From positions 1 through 24,464 of IMG/VR virus record IMGVR_UViG_3300020198_000097: a stretch of 24,464 nucleotides of DNA, one strand, 5' to 3'. Shown in pieces: positions 1 to 9,264 of the stretch; the stretch's first letter is position 1, and the number at the start of each line of letters is the position of its first letter. Source of the DNA: a virus. Made by a program: the position numbers and the translations under genes. The notes beneath the pieces are model-generated. The model was not told the DNA's origin and searched no databases. It saw only the letters and a list, made by a program, of their open reading frames with translations.

Positions 1-3000
1 TGGCAAGTGCTGCTCCCTGTGCCTTAGTGTTTTGAGTAGATTCAAGCTGTGCTACAGAAAACTCTCTAATTGCCTTTTCATTAAAGGCTTTCTTAAGGTC
101 TTTGCCAGCATCTCCTAATATTACTTTTCCATTTTTTCCTATTGTTATAAATTTTGCTCTAGTCTCTTTATCCATCTCTTCAAGTGCTGAGATAAATTCT
201 CTGTTAAATCCACCCATACCCCCCTTACCAATACCAGTAAGAAGTTGCTGTGTTATGCCTTTGAATCTGGTAATTCCTTTGCCCTTAGTAATTTTGTCTA
301 ATTCTGGAATTCCGCCCGTTTCATTAATTCTTGCGTCTGCAATAAATTTTAGTCTTCTTAGAAGATTATCAGTTGGTTGAGCCTTTCTTCCACCACCAGT
401 TTCACCTCCTCCTGGAACATTCTTTGACGAAACAAGTTCTCCGTTAGGACCGATGTATGTAAATGTTTCTTTTGCTGCCTGCTCCTTTGCGCTTTTAGCC
501 ATCGCTCCGGTTATATACTGAGCAGCGCCTCTTCCCCGTAACCCCATTTTTTGCGCCTTATCCTTAAAATAAGCACGTCTTGATTCTTCGTCTGCAAATA
601 TTGTTTGATAAAGGGTTGTAAATTTAGAAACAGCTTCTTTTTGTGCTATATCTGGTAGTGCATCAAAATCTTTCCATTGGCTCATTAATAGTTCTAAATT
701 TTCTTGTGATGTTCCTTTAATACCAGCACCAGGACCTTCTTTACCTTCTTCTGTTGAAAAAAATCTAAGTATAGAATCTTTAGTTATTGGAGACGGTAAT
801 TCTTCTATTGTTGCTAAATCTGCAGCAAGCTTCTTTAACCCTTCTTCTCCTATTCCTTTAAAATCTCCCTCAAGGCTACCGAAGATAACAGTCTCTATAT
901 TAAGTTCTTTGCCACTAAGCGCCTGCAAGGTAGCAATTGCTTCTCCGACTTCTGTAAATTGTTTTGGATCACCCTTAATAAACGATACCGCCATTTTCAT
1001 TGCTTTTTCTTTATTATTCTCAAAGCCCGCAAACATGTCTAAGAATGCAACTGTTTCTGCTGCACCCTGTTTCTTAAATCCAATATCAAGCGTTGTTGCT
1101 AGTGCTGGCAATTTACCAGCAAACATTTCCATAAGAACATTGTTTTGTTCTGGATTTATAACTTTATTTGCTAACAAGAAATTCATTCTAACTTCAAAAT
1201 CTTGTGCTTCTACTTGTGATTTAAAACCAGATTTACCAAATTCACGGCGATCACTTAGTTTAGACAGTCTTGCTTGTGCATCTTTTGCCATACTTGAAAA
1301 CTGTGTACCAGCATATACATCTGTAACTTGCTGTTTTAAAGAATCAAAATAGGCAGCCTCTCTTTTTGCCGCCGCTTCGTTTTGGCCCAAAAGACCAACA
1401 TTAAAAGAACTCTTATTGGTTTGAACAAGCTTAAACCTTTTCATTTCTGTATTTAGCTGATTAGTCACAAGCGCATTCATTTTTGTCATGTCGGTACGCA
1501 TGTCACCTTGAAGTTTAGAAATTTTTTCTCTAATCTCTTCTTGTTTTTGCAAATTGTTGGTTTGTTGCATTTCTTTTTCTAGCAGCTGTATTTGTTTTTC
1601 ATAATGAAATTGAGTTGCATCTGCTTGAGCAAGTGCTGTTTGTAAATTATTAGATGAAAAAGCTGCTAGTTTTGCAGCGTCTTTTAGATAACCTGAATTC
1701 CTTAGATTCACTGGTGGTTTGTTATCAAATACTAGAGCTTCTGATCGCTGACTTGCTTCTTCTACAATTTTTGCTCTAATTGTTAATGGATCTTTAAGTA
1801 AATCTTCACCATTAAAACCAATTAGAGAATCAAGTTCGCCTTTAATTCCAAACGTATATCTTTGACTGCCAAACTCAACTCCAATTTGTTCTGCAATACT
1901 GCTTGCTTGTGCAGCAGTTAGAACTCCATCTGATATATATGCAGCTAACTGAAGAGCAAAATCTTTTGCTGCCTGCTCAGAACCAAACTGTTTCATATTG
2001 TCTGCAAAACCAGTTGCCATTTTCTTACCGATATCTGATTCTAAAAATGTATCTCCAAATTGTGTTCCTGCTCTTTGCACATCATTGTATGCACCAAAAA
2101 TACCGCCTTCTCTCATCATTCGCATTGCTTTTGATGAACTTGTCGTACCAGCAATTTCAGAAACCTGACTCATCTTGTCAGTTGTTGCAGACGTAGCCTT
2201 TACAAACTCAGATTGGCCTTTTACCATATCTTTAAATTTTTTATTTATTAGAAAAATTGATGTACCTAAAGCAAGAACTCCCGCAACTACAGCACCAATA
2301 GGATTCATTAACAAGGGGAGAAGTCCAGCAATAGCAGAAATACCAAATAGCATGTTGGTTATTTTTTGATCAGCCCCGCTCATTGCAGCAACCATAGCTG
2401 CTGTTCCTGCTGCCATAGCTACTGGTCCAGAGAAAGTTGACGCTCTCTGTATTCTTTCCATTCGAGCAGCTTTTGGATCTACGGCGGGAGCAACAGTAGG
2501 AGCCTTTACAAATCTTCCAGTAGTAGGATCTCTGGGCTGTGCTTTTGCTCTATCGGCGAACTCTTGTCTTTGAGATTTTGTTAAATCTCTGCTAGATTGC
2601 GTTTGTTTGCCTTGTTCTTTTGTGTTTTCTTTTCTTGCTTTTGTTTCTTTTTCAGTTGCCTTAATTGCTTCCCTACTTACTCTTGTTTGTTTTGCAATTT
2701 CTGGAGTAGTGAGTCCTGGTGTCTTAATTGATGATGTTGCACCACCGCCAGCGCCACCCTCTGCTGTTGCTCCAAGCGGTAGAATCATTTGACCCCTTTT
2801 CATTAACAAAGCTTTAAAGTGATTTAGCCTTTGTTCAGGTGGCATACTTGCTTTGTCTTGTGCTGTTAGCGGAACTCTTTGAGGTGGTATCTGTCTTCCA
2901 GTCTCAGCATCTCTAACTTTTTGTCCTGCCTTTACGGCAACCTTAGTTTCAGGTTCAGGTGCAGGAGTTAAACCAACTCTTTGTCTTGCCTTGGTTATGG

Positions 3001-6000
3001 TTTGTTCTGATTTAGTCAGATTTCTATATCCACCAAATCTTTCAGAACCTTTAGCACGTATTAAATCTATACTTAAACGTCCGCCTTTTTTACCCAAGTT
3101 AAGTCCAGTATAGCTTGCTGTTTTTTGCCCTGGCTCAAATATTTCGATACCTAGCAATCTTCCATCTGGACCACTATAAATTTTTACAGTTGGTTGAACT
3201 CCAAAGCTTGCCATATTCTTAAGCATTTTTTTAGAAAATACATCTCTGCTAAGCTGTTTACCTAAAAGCCTGTTTGCTTCATCAAAAGGAATTCCTGCTC
3301 CTCTTCTCATAGGAACACCATTCGTTTTTAAAAATTCTTGTATTTGTTTTGGTCTAGGTTTTTGAAATACATCCACTCCTGCTATTGTTTTTACTATGTC
3401 AGAATATGCCGGATTAGAAAGCAGGGGCTTTGTAATATTTTTATTTAACATATCATCATTTACAAAATTAACACCGCTTCTTTGAAGCCTTTCAAGCTCT
3501 TTTATGTAATCATTTCTAAACTGTTCCATAATTAAAATTGGTCTATTGCCTTGAGCAATAAGAGAATTAGAATAATTTTTTTGTAAAGAATTTGCGCTTG
3601 TTCTAATAGATCCTGGCTGCTTTATTTCGTCTATTAAACTTTGAATTGGTACTCCTGTTTTAAGAGCTGAGTTCATTTTTGCATCAATATCAAAACCAAG
3701 AGATGTATATCCATTTATTAAAGTAGATCCCATTCCAGCTTTTTGATATGCTTTAAGATCATCTAGGGCACTTCCACGAAATAGACCAGATTTAATTAAG
3801 TCGTTTACGGTTTTTGGATGAGGATCTCCAGTCATATGGGCAAATGCAATTGCCGAATTTGATTGTCTTCTTGGTTCGCTTCCTGCTCCTGTTGTTCCAG
3901 TTTGATATTTGGCAATTTCACCAGATACAAGTGCTGCAATTAATGGTTTAAATCTATCATCTTGTGCTATTGGCTCTGGGATAACTGCTTCACCAGGAGT
4001 TAGCATTGCAGGTACGGAGTCAGTTCCTTTTGCATACCCTGGAACTTTCATTGTTCCAGAAGCTAATTTCTTTGGAATTCTTCCAGCGCCAGGAATCATC
4101 ATTCCAGGATTTGCTACTGCAAATCTTGCTGCTGCTGCGGTTGCTTGTACGTAGGCATTACGAAGTTGATTTACCGCTGTAGCTTCGACATTAAATTGTT
4201 GCGTTAGCTTTGAGTGTGCTTGATTTAAAGAAGAGGCAACAATTGCTGCTTCCATTTGTTCAGTGCTTAAATATGAAGTTTGCTGTGCAAGATTTGTACT
4301 ATTTCCAGATAATTTTAAAAATCCTTGTCTCATCATCAAAAACAGTTTAATTATATTTGCTGCTCCGTTAGCAACTAATCCAAAAGTCATTAACAAGGCT
4401 GGTCCAACTAATCCAACCAATGTAGTTAAAACTACTATAAACTTTTTTGTTCCATCACTTAAATTTCCAAATTTTTCAAACAAATTTCCCAAAAACTTTG
4501 CAACTGGTGTGATTGCCTTTAAGAATTCTTTACCTATTGGAGCAATTGAAACTTTTAATTCTTCAATTGCTTCCCTGAAGTCTGTTGCTACAGAATCTTC
4601 TATTCTTCCTAATTCTCGTTCTGACAAGATTGCAAGCTCTTCAACAGATTTTCCTGCTAAATCTAAAACTCTTGCTGCCTGGTTTCCATCTTTTGTAACA
4701 TTCTCAAACAAAGCAGACAAGCGAGCAAACTGAAACTTTCCAAACAATTGTTCAATTGCTCTTGCTCTTTCAAGTGGAGCCAGCGTATCTAAGGCATTTG
4801 CAAAATCTATAACTGTATTTCTTAAATTTCCAAAATTTCCTTCAACAATTGCTTTTATATTAATTCCCATATCTGCAAGCATTCCTGCTGCTTTATCTGT
4901 AGGATTAATTAATGAGGCAAGACCAGACTTGAGTGCGTTAGCACCCTCTGATGCATTGATTCCTCCCTCTCTCATTGCTGTTAAGAAGAAGGCCAGGTCT
5001 TCTACACTACCGCCAAGTTGTTTTATAACTGGACCAGCTTTTGGAACAGCAATCGTTAAGTCTTCAATTGCTGTTACGGTTTGGTTTTCAACAGCGTTTA
5101 AGAAATTAATTTTTCCCGCTAATTCTTCTGAAGCAAGACCAAAGGCATTTGTTAAAGATATGGTTGTTGTTAGTGCCTGTTCTTGCTCAACTCCACCAAG
5201 AACTGACAATCGTGTTGCTGAAGCGACCTGTGCTGTTAGATCTGCTCCAGTCTTGCCCATGGCAGCAGCAGAAGCAGCCATTTCCATAGTCTTGCTAACC
5301 GCAACGCCATATTTAGTAAATTGTCTAGCAAGAGCCTCTATGTCTGCTAAAGCCTTGTTTGTTTCGCCTGTGGTTGTAAACATGTCTCCATAAACACGAC
5401 GAAACCTAATGGCCTGTTTTTCAATATCCATAAATGTTTTGGCAGCTGCTGCACCAAAATATGCAAGAGGCACTGTAAAACCAACCATCAACTGGCGGCC
5501 AGCCCACTGTGTATTTTTACCAAAGTTTAATAGATTGGTAGATCCTTGTTTAAGTAACTGATTTAATATTGCTTGTTTTTGTGCTGCTACGGCTACCTGA
5601 TTGCCGTAATCTTTCATATTTAATGTTGCTGGAGTTATAGAGATCGCTCTCATTGCACCAGATGCATCACGACCCATCTTCACATATTGAGTCTGCATTT
5701 TCTTAACACGTTCTTCGGCTACCTTGCCAATCGTGTTAAATTCTGATTTAAATAGTCTTCCAAATGTTCTTGTTGATCCAGCAGCAAAACGGAAATACTC
5801 ACGCATTGAGAGTTTGTTTTTCTCCAGTGCGTGAGTAAATGATTCCGTACTTGTACGAATTGTGCCCATCTGGGCGTAGAACTTACCACCAGCATTGATG
5901 GCGTTCATGAAGTTGGTAGCAAGACCCTTTTGGGCTGCCGCGGCTGCGGCACTACCTCTGTTTATACTTGTATAAAGTTGTGCTAATTGACGCTGAAGAT

Positions 6001-6067
6001 TTTTGATCTCCGCCAAAGATTGTGACGTATCTATATTTATGCCAATATTAGCATTTACGTCAGCCAC
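1..6067 (-). CDS. Tape measure protein, 3' end cut by window edge
   Basis: This reading frame starts at GTG (6067-6065) and stays open to the left edge, giving at least 2022 codons; the true C-terminus is outside the window. The start follows an AGAGGTG ribosome binding site six bases upstream. Tape measure proteins set tail length and fill the tail tube. Residues about 225-430 resemble the TP901-type phage tail tape measure core (PhageMin_Tail), containing LTTTISLTNAFG and GINASEGANALKSGL. A hydrophobic stretch follows at about 541-575. A GTDSVPAMLTPGEAVIP motif lies near residues 680-697; such motifs are common in tape measure proteins. Residues about 700-1025 form a region I do not recognise, then a Lys/Glu-rich segment (about 1130-1160), a second hydrophobic Ala/Gly-rich segment (about 1209-1275) and a probable coiled coil (about 1487-1540). 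It lies directly after the two tail chaperone genes, the standard position. Confidence 0.93.
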   Translation of the reverse strand, partial: MADVNANIGINIDTSQSLAEIKNLQRQLAQLYTSINRGSAAAAAAQKGLATNFMNAINAGGKFYAQMGTIRTSTESFTHALEKNKLSMREYFRFAAGSTRTFGRLFKSEFNTIGKVAEERVKKMQTQYVKMGRDASGAMRAISITPATLNMKDYGNQVAVAAQKQAILNQLLKQGSTNLLNFGKNTQWAGRQLMVGFTVPLAYFGAAAAKTFMDIEKQAIRFRRVYGDMFTTTGETNKALADIEALARQFTKYGVAVSKTMEMAASAAAMGKTGADLTAQVASATRLSVLGGVEQEQALTTTISLTNAFGLASEELAGKINFLNAVENQTVTAIEDLTIAVPKAGPVIKQLGGSVEDLAFFLTAMREGGINASEGANALKSGLASLINPTDKAAGMLADMGINIKAIVEGNFGNLRNTVIDFANALDTLAPLERARAIEQLFGKFQFARLSALFENVTKDGNQAARVLDLAGKSVEELAILSERELGRIEDSVATDFREAIEELKVSIAPIGKEFLKAITPVAKFLGNLFEKFGNLSDGTKKFIVVLTTLVGLVGPALLMTFGLVANGAANIIKLFLMMRQGFLKLSGNSTNLAQQTSYLSTEQMEAAIVASSLNQAHSKLTQQFNVEATAVNQLRNAYVQATAAAARFAVANPGMMIPGAGRIPKKLASGTMKVPGYAKGTDSVPAMLTPGEAVIPEPIAQDDRFKPLIAALVSGEIAKYQTGTTGAGSEPRRQSNSAIAFAHMTGDPHPKTVNDLIKSGLFRGSALDDLKAYQKAGMGSTLINGYTSLGFDIDAKMNSALKTGVPIQSLIDEIKQPGSIRTSANSLQKNYSNSLIAQGNRPILIMEQFRNDYIKELERLQRSGVNFVNDDMLNKNITKPLLSNPAYSDIVKTIAGVDVFQKPRPKQIQEFLKTNGVPMRRGAGIPFDEANRLLGKQLSRDVFSKKMLKNMASFGVQPTVKIYSGPDGRLLGIEIFEPGQKTASYTGLNLGKKGGRLSIDLIRAKGSERFGGYRNLTKSEQTITKARQRVGLTPAPEPETKVAVKAGQKVRDAETGRQIPPQRVPLTAQDKASMPPEQRLNHFKALLMKRGQMILPLGATAEGGAGGGATSSIKTPGLTTPEIAKQTRVSREAIKATEKETKARKENTKEQGKQTQSSRDLTKSQRQEFADRAKAQPRDPTTGRFVKAPTVAPAVDPKAARMERIQRASTFSGPVAMAAGTAAMVAAMSGADQKITNMLFGISAIAGLLPLLMNPIGAVVAGVLALGTSIFLINKKFKDMVKGQSEFVKATSATTDKMSQVSEIAGTTSSSKAMRMMREGGIFGAYNDVQRAGTQFGDTFLESDIGKKMATGFADNMKQFGSEQAAKDFALQLAAYISDGVLTAAQASSIAEQIGVEFGSQRYTFGIKGELDSLIGFNGEDLLKDPLTIRAKIVEEASQRSEALVFDNKPPVNLRNSGYLKDAAKLAAFSSNNLQTALAQADATQFHYEKQIQLLEKEMQQTNNLQKQEEIREKISKLQGDMRTDMTKMNALVTNQLNTEMKRFKLVQTNKSSFNVGLLGQNEAAAKREAAYFDSLKQQVTDVYAGTQFSSMAKDAQARLSKLSDRREFGKSGFKSQVEAQDFEVRMNFLLANKVINPEQNNVLMEMFAGKLPALATTLDIGFKKQGAAETVAFLDMFAGFENNKEKAMKMAVSFIKGDPKQFTEVGEAIATLQALSGKELNIETVIFGSLEGDFKGIGEEGLKKLAADLATIEELPSPITKDSILRFFSTEEGKEGPGAGIKGTSQENLELLMSQWKDFDALPDIAQKEAVSKFTTLYQTIFADEESRRAYFKDKAQKMGLRGRGAAQYITGAMAKSAKEQAAKETFTYIGPNGELVSSKNVPGGGETGGGRKAQPTDNLLRRLKFIADARINETGGIPELDKITKGKGITRFKGITQQLLTGIGKGGMGGFNREFISALEEMDKETRAKFITIGKNGKVILGDAGKDLKKAFNEKAIREFSVAQLESTQNTKAQGAALA

Positions 6068-6086
6068 TTATAGCACCTCTTACTTT

Positions 6087-6416
6087 TTAATTGTTTGCAA
6101 GCACTGTGTTCAGTAGAGCATTTGCATCTTGGAGTTTAACCCCCGAAGCAGCCTCGACAATCTTATAAACTGTTGGAAGGTCTAGAACTTCCTCTAGTTT
6201 CTTAACATCTGCCAACTCTGGGTTGTACTGCTTCATAGCAATTTCTACACATTGGACAAGAAGAGTCATTGACTTATCGTTATCCTCTGCCACCTCTGCC
6301 ACTTTTTCAAACTTGCTCATAAAGGGACGAAGCAGTGAGATTTTTAAAGGTCTGACTGCAATTTTCGTACCATCCATAAGAGTAAGTTCTTGGCTCTCAT
6401 ACGTTGTTGTTGCCAT
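6087..6416 (-). CDS. Short tail assembly chaperone (G-like paralogue)
   Basis: A 109-residue protein between the long chaperone and the tape measure gene. It aligns over its first ~95 residues with the N-terminal domain of the upstream gene, roughly 40% identical by eye: both begin MAT, both carry DGT, PLKI, LR.FM, MKQY, LEE and DLPTVYK followed by AA.G.K. By family knowledge such proteins (lambda gpG-like) coat the tape measure protein during tail assembly. It lacks the C-terminal T-like domain. Translation starts at ATG after a strong AGGAGG site, and an extended -10 promoter lies about 25 bases upstream of the start, so it is probably made in excess of the long form. I see no need for frameshifting, because the long form is already encoded as one frame. 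Confidence 0.85.
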   Translation of the reverse strand: MATTTYESQELTLMDGTKIAVRPLKISLLRPFMSKFEKVAEVAEDNDKSMTLLVQCVEIAMKQYNPELADVKKLEEVLDLPTVYKIVEAASGVKLQDANALLNTVLANN

Positions 6417-6441
6417 TTATCCTCCTATATAGGCTAATGTA

Positions 6442-6450
6442 ATTATAGCA
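6442..6450 (-). promoter_or_regulatory. Extended -10 promoter for the short tail chaperone
   Basis: The minus strand reads TGCTATAAT in the gap between the two chaperone genes. No convincing -35 is visible. The expected transcript would have a leader of roughly 18 bases carrying the strong AGGAGG site. The motif matches those in the other gene junctions of the window. Confidence 0.6.
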
Positions 6451-6469
6451 TGAAGCCTCTATTTTTATA

Positions 6470-7204
6470 TTACGATTTTATTAATGAAGGATCTCTCTGG
6501 TCTTCATAATCTAGACCCATGCCGATACCAAACCCTGCCTTTTGAGCAGATGGACCCTGTAATGCAAGAACATCATTTGCGTCTGTTGCCTTGCCACGAC
6601 TAAATACTCTTGCTTTAAGGTCTTCCCATTCTTGCTGCCCTCGCTGTTTTCCATCAGAACCTTTTCGATTAGCATCCAGGTCAACGCCCTGTATTGCTGC
6701 TAAAAATTTCTTTTCTTCATAGTCAAGTTCTCGTTTGCTAGACAATGTGGCAATTAGCTCTGTCATAGATAAAGACTCTTCTAGTTCCTGATAGTCTTTC
6801 CAAATGCCGAGCAAAAATGCTTCAGATTCAAGTTTTGCAAGGTCCAAAGAATCCCAGTTGGCCCCACTGTCTGTTGCTTGATCTTTAACTGGCTTCTCTA
6901 TTTTTCTGTCTACCTTAATTCCAGCGGCAGCATCTAAAACTTTATATACTGTGGGAAGGTCTATATTCTCTTCTAGTTCTGATATTGTTTTTGAAATGGA
7001 TGGATAGTACTGCTTCATGCATATTCTGGCACATTCTGATAAAACAAGAATTGCCTCTTGATCATTTTTTGTTACTTTGAGGGCTTGAAATGTATCCATG
7101 AATTCTCTTAGATACTTTATTTTTAATGGAACCAGTTCTATTTCTGTTCCATCAATTAAATTTGCTTTTTGTATTTTATATATTTCAGTAGCCATCTTAT
7201 CCAT
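6470..7204 (-). CDS. Long tail assembly chaperone (G and T domains fused in frame)
   Basis: A 244-residue protein. Residues ~4-100 are homologous to the following 109-residue gene (G-like). After a linker (~100-118) comes a T-like domain at ~119-180 with LESEAFLLGIWKDYQELE, SLSMTEL and KKFLAAIQGVDLD, features typical of the C-terminal part of phage GT chaperones. In lambda-like phages that part is reached only by a ribosomal frameshift; here it is in the same frame. The probable role is to bind the tape measure protein and recruit tail tube subunits. ATG at 7204 opens the frame, but the paralogue begins MAT, so the ATG three codons in (7195) is a good alternative. Neither start has a clear Shine-Dalgarno, and a terminator-like hairpin lies just upstream, suggesting low expression. 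Confidence 0.85.
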   Translation of the reverse strand: MDKMATEIYKIQKANLIDGTEIELVPLKIKYLREFMDTFQALKVTKNDQEAILVLSECARICMKQYYPSISKTISELEENIDLPTVYKVLDAAAGIKVDRKIEKPVKDQATDSGANWDSLDLAKLESEAFLLGIWKDYQELEESLSMTELIATLSSKRELDYEEKKFLAAIQGVDLDANRKGSDGKQRGQQEWEDLKARVFSRGKATDANDVLALQGPSAQKAGFGIGMGLDYEDQRDPSLIKS

Positions 7205-7210
7205 TTTACC

Positions 7211-7247
7211 ACAAACAACAAACCCACCCCCCTACTTGGGGAGTGGG
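7211..7247 (-). terminator. Terminator-like hairpin after the major tail protein gene
   Basis: On the minus strand a 10-bp stem (7247-7238 with 7232-7223, one G-U pair) with loop AAGTA is followed by the T-rich TTTGTTGTTTGT. It lies between the major tail protein stop and the long chaperone start. It would limit read-through from the abundant tail tube message into the chaperones and tape measure. The T-tract is interrupted by Gs, so termination may be partial. Confidence 0.65.
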
Positions 7248-7270
7248 AATGTTATTAATCTAAGATTAGA

Positions 7271-7924
7271 TTATGATGCGGTATGAGTACGATCTACGAT
7301 CTTACCGTATGCACCAGAGGCATCCTCTGGAAGCAAACGGAATGAAACTTCAAACATCGAAGGCTCATCGCGTTTTGCAGATACTGTTACGCTCTCAATT
7401 GAAAGTGCACGATATCCGACATAAACACGTTCTATATTCGTAGAATTAGCGCAATCTCCAGTGCCTGGACCGACAGCGCAGATTGCTCGCTCAACTGGAC
7501 ACTCACCGAGTTCGCCTGCTGAAAGATTCAGACGACGACCCGCTGAAGTGGACTTCGTACCAGAGAGTTCATCTTCGCTCATTGCAAGAGCAAAGACTAG
7601 ATTCTCAAGAGTTGCCTCAGCGAATGCTGTAGCAACATTTACCTGCATACCTTGCTTGTATAGCTTAGCAACATCTAGGACTTGATCTACTGCAACCTCA
7701 CCGAAGTCAGGAGCAAATGTCATCTCAAGGCCATTCATGGTGTAACCAACGTTATTCCAATCAGGATCTGCCATCAGAGAACTCTTGTAAGACTCTGTGG
7801 CAACAAAGGGAACTCCCGTTCCTCCTGCTGTAAAAACGTTAGCATCCTGTGTGGTATCGCAGAGAAAGAACGCTGCGGCACCAACTATGATGTTGGTCGA
7901 TGTACCACGGGTATATGCTGGCAT
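7271..7924 (-). CDS. Major tail (tube) protein
   Basis: A 217-residue protein located directly before the two tail chaperones and the tape measure gene, the usual site of the tail tube subunit. The sequence is beta-rich and soluble with no membrane segment; MTFAPDFGEVAVDQV, LENLVFALAMSED and the SFRLLPEDASGAYGKI ending look like phage tube proteins, although I assign it mainly by context and character. The start ATG follows a strong AGAGGTGA site. The gene has a 67-base upstream gap with a TATAAT box and a hairpin terminator after it, consistent with a separately and strongly expressed product. Confidence 0.82.
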   Translation of the reverse strand: MPAYTRGTSTNIIVGAAAFFLCDTTQDANVFTAGGTGVPFVATESYKSSLMADPDWNNVGYTMNGLEMTFAPDFGEVAVDQVLDVAKLYKQGMQVNVATAFAEATLENLVFALAMSEDELSGTKSTSAGRRLNLSAGELGECPVERAICAVGPGTGDCANSTNIERVYVGYRALSIESVTVSAKRDEPSMFEVSFRLLPEDASGAYGKIVDRTHTAS

Positions 7925-7978
7925 ATTTTTTCACCTCTTTTTTCCTTTTGAGTAAATGGGCGTGTTTCCTCAAACTTA

Positions 7979-7984
7979 ATTATA
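7979..7984 (-). promoter_or_regulatory. Possible -10 box for the major tail protein
   Basis: TATAAT on the minus strand directly after the stop of the preceding gene and 54 bases before the major tail protein start. The TG dinucleotide abuts the hexamer (CTGTATAAT) rather than sitting one base away, so it is a weaker match than the other promoters here. No -35 was recognised. Confidence 0.4.
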
Positions 7985-7991
7985 CAGCCTT

Positions 7992-8582
7992 TTAAGAGTA
8001 TGGATTGGTGTGACTTACGCCACTTATAGAGATTGTGTCTTTTATGTGATAGTCATATTCTATGATGATCTTGTTCACAAACAGCGTCCTGGCCGAAGCA
8101 ATCTCCGCAACATCTCTGCTTTCGTCTGCCTGATATACCCTAATATTATGAAAATATACGTTTACTGGGTTATCTGCGGTTGCCTCTGCTGCAGAAAAGT
8201 CATTGACATCTTCGGCCGCTGCATCCTCACGATCTAGAGCATCAGTAATTATTCGAACAGCATCTATTAATTTTGCAACATCAGACGAATATACAAAATA
8301 TATCAGCTGCTCTCTTTTGCGACGATAAAATGGAGATGGTCTAAATCTCATCAAGCGATCATAAACTATTAATATGGGTGAATCTACTTGCTGAATAGAT
8401 ACCGTGTCGTTATAGAGATCTTCTATGCTTGTTGGATATTGAGCTGGAACCATTGGATTGAACCCAGCCTGATTCGGAGCAGTAGGACCAGTAGCAATAA
8501 GACCAAACAATGAAAGTTGTTCGTTTACATAATTATTAATATACTTAGGTGCGAAACCAGTAGTTTTAATTTCAAGGGTCAT
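7992..8582 (-). CDS. Tail terminator / tail completion protein
   Basis: A 196-residue protein between the HK97 gp10-like neck gene and the major tail protein, the position of the tail terminator in siphoviruses. Visible features include VDSPILIVYDRLMRFRPS, a basic FYRRKREQLIYFVY strand segment, a helix LIDAVRIITDALDRED, and a C-terminal strand IIIEYDYHI. By family role it would cap the tail tube and form the joint with the head. The start ATG is four bases after the preceding stop and has no strong Shine-Dalgarno, suggesting translational coupling. Assignment is by position and general character. Confidence 0.68.
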   Translation of the reverse strand: MTLEIKTTGFAPKYINNYVNEQLSLFGLIATGPTAPNQAGFNPMVPAQYPTSIEDLYNDTVSIQQVDSPILIVYDRLMRFRPSPFYRRKREQLIYFVYSSDVAKLIDAVRIITDALDREDAAAEDVNDFSAAEATADNPVNVYFHNIRVYQADESRDVAEIASARTLFVNKIIIEYDYHIKDTISISGVSHTNPYS

Positions 8583-8586
8583 TGTA

Positions 8587-9264
8587 CTATTCTACCCCAA
8601 TTCTTGCATTTGCTATCCAACTAAATCCAGTGCTTACGCCCTTTGCTCTACCGATTTTTGATCCAGCACGAATGTTTTTCTTAAATACCGTTGGTCTCTT
8701 GATGTAATCATATAAACCAGAGGCACGAATAAAAGACTGTTTAAAATATTTTAACATAAACTCATCAAATACTCGCTCGTAGGATCCCTGAACAGCATCA
8801 CCACCTGGATTAGTAACAGTTACTGGATTTGGTGTAAACACAGACTGTCCACCAGACTCAAATGCCAAAACAGAACCGCTTTTGGGTTTGATTGTTACAG
8901 TCATACCCTGCTCCATTATTTTTGCTTTATTTACAAATGGAGTCGTTGCATCTACAGATATTGATTTTGATTGTCTAAAATTAGAAAACAAAGACAGGAC
9001 ATTTTTACTTATAGCAAAATCTATATCAAATAGTCTGGCGGCAGGACTACCTGAACGATACCATTCATAAACATGATGAAGGGCTTTTGGATTTGCCCTG
9101 GCATTTACATCAATATATTGGCCCAGGGCAGCAACAACTCCCATACCAAGTTTCTTCATGAAGATTGGCTTGCCATCTTGTACTCCATCAAGAAAGCCAT
9201 AGGAATAATCTATGACGTTGTTCATCGTTTTTCTAAAATGACGGGTATTGGTTACAACTCTCAT
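8587..9264 (-). CDS. Neck protein, HK97 gp10-like (tail completion family)
   Basis: A 225-residue protein in the head-tail connector block. The segment with HHVYEWYRSGSPAARLFDIDF and the basic C-terminal half with KRPTVFKKNIRAGSKIG are characteristic of the gp10/neck proteins that lie between the stopper and the tail terminator. The start ATG overlaps the preceding stop by one base (TGATG), indicating translational coupling. No signal peptide or membrane helix is seen. The exact structural role is inferred from gene order. Confidence 0.65.
   Translation of the reverse strand: MRVVTNTRHFRKTMNNVIDYSYGFLDGVQDGKPIFMKKLGMGVVAALGQYIDVNARANPKALHHVYEWYRSGSPAARLFDIDFAISKNVLSLFSNFRQSKSISVDATTPFVNKAKIMEQGMTVTIKPKSGSVLAFESGGQSVFTPNPVTVTNPGGDAVQGSYERVFDEFMLKYFKQSFIRASGLYDYIKRPTVFKKNIRAGSKIGRAKGVSTGFSWIANARIGVE

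Noticed and set aside
6067-6075. TGCTATAAG as a promoter for the tape measure gene
   Set aside because: Last base of the hexamer is wrong and it overlaps the ribosome binding site and start codon (AGAGGTG ... GTG), so the match is best explained by chance.
6070-7204. Programmed -1 frameshift linking the tail chaperones
   Set aside because: The T-like domain is already in frame with the first G-like domain, and the second gene ends in its own stop with no obvious slippery heptamer found by eye near its end.
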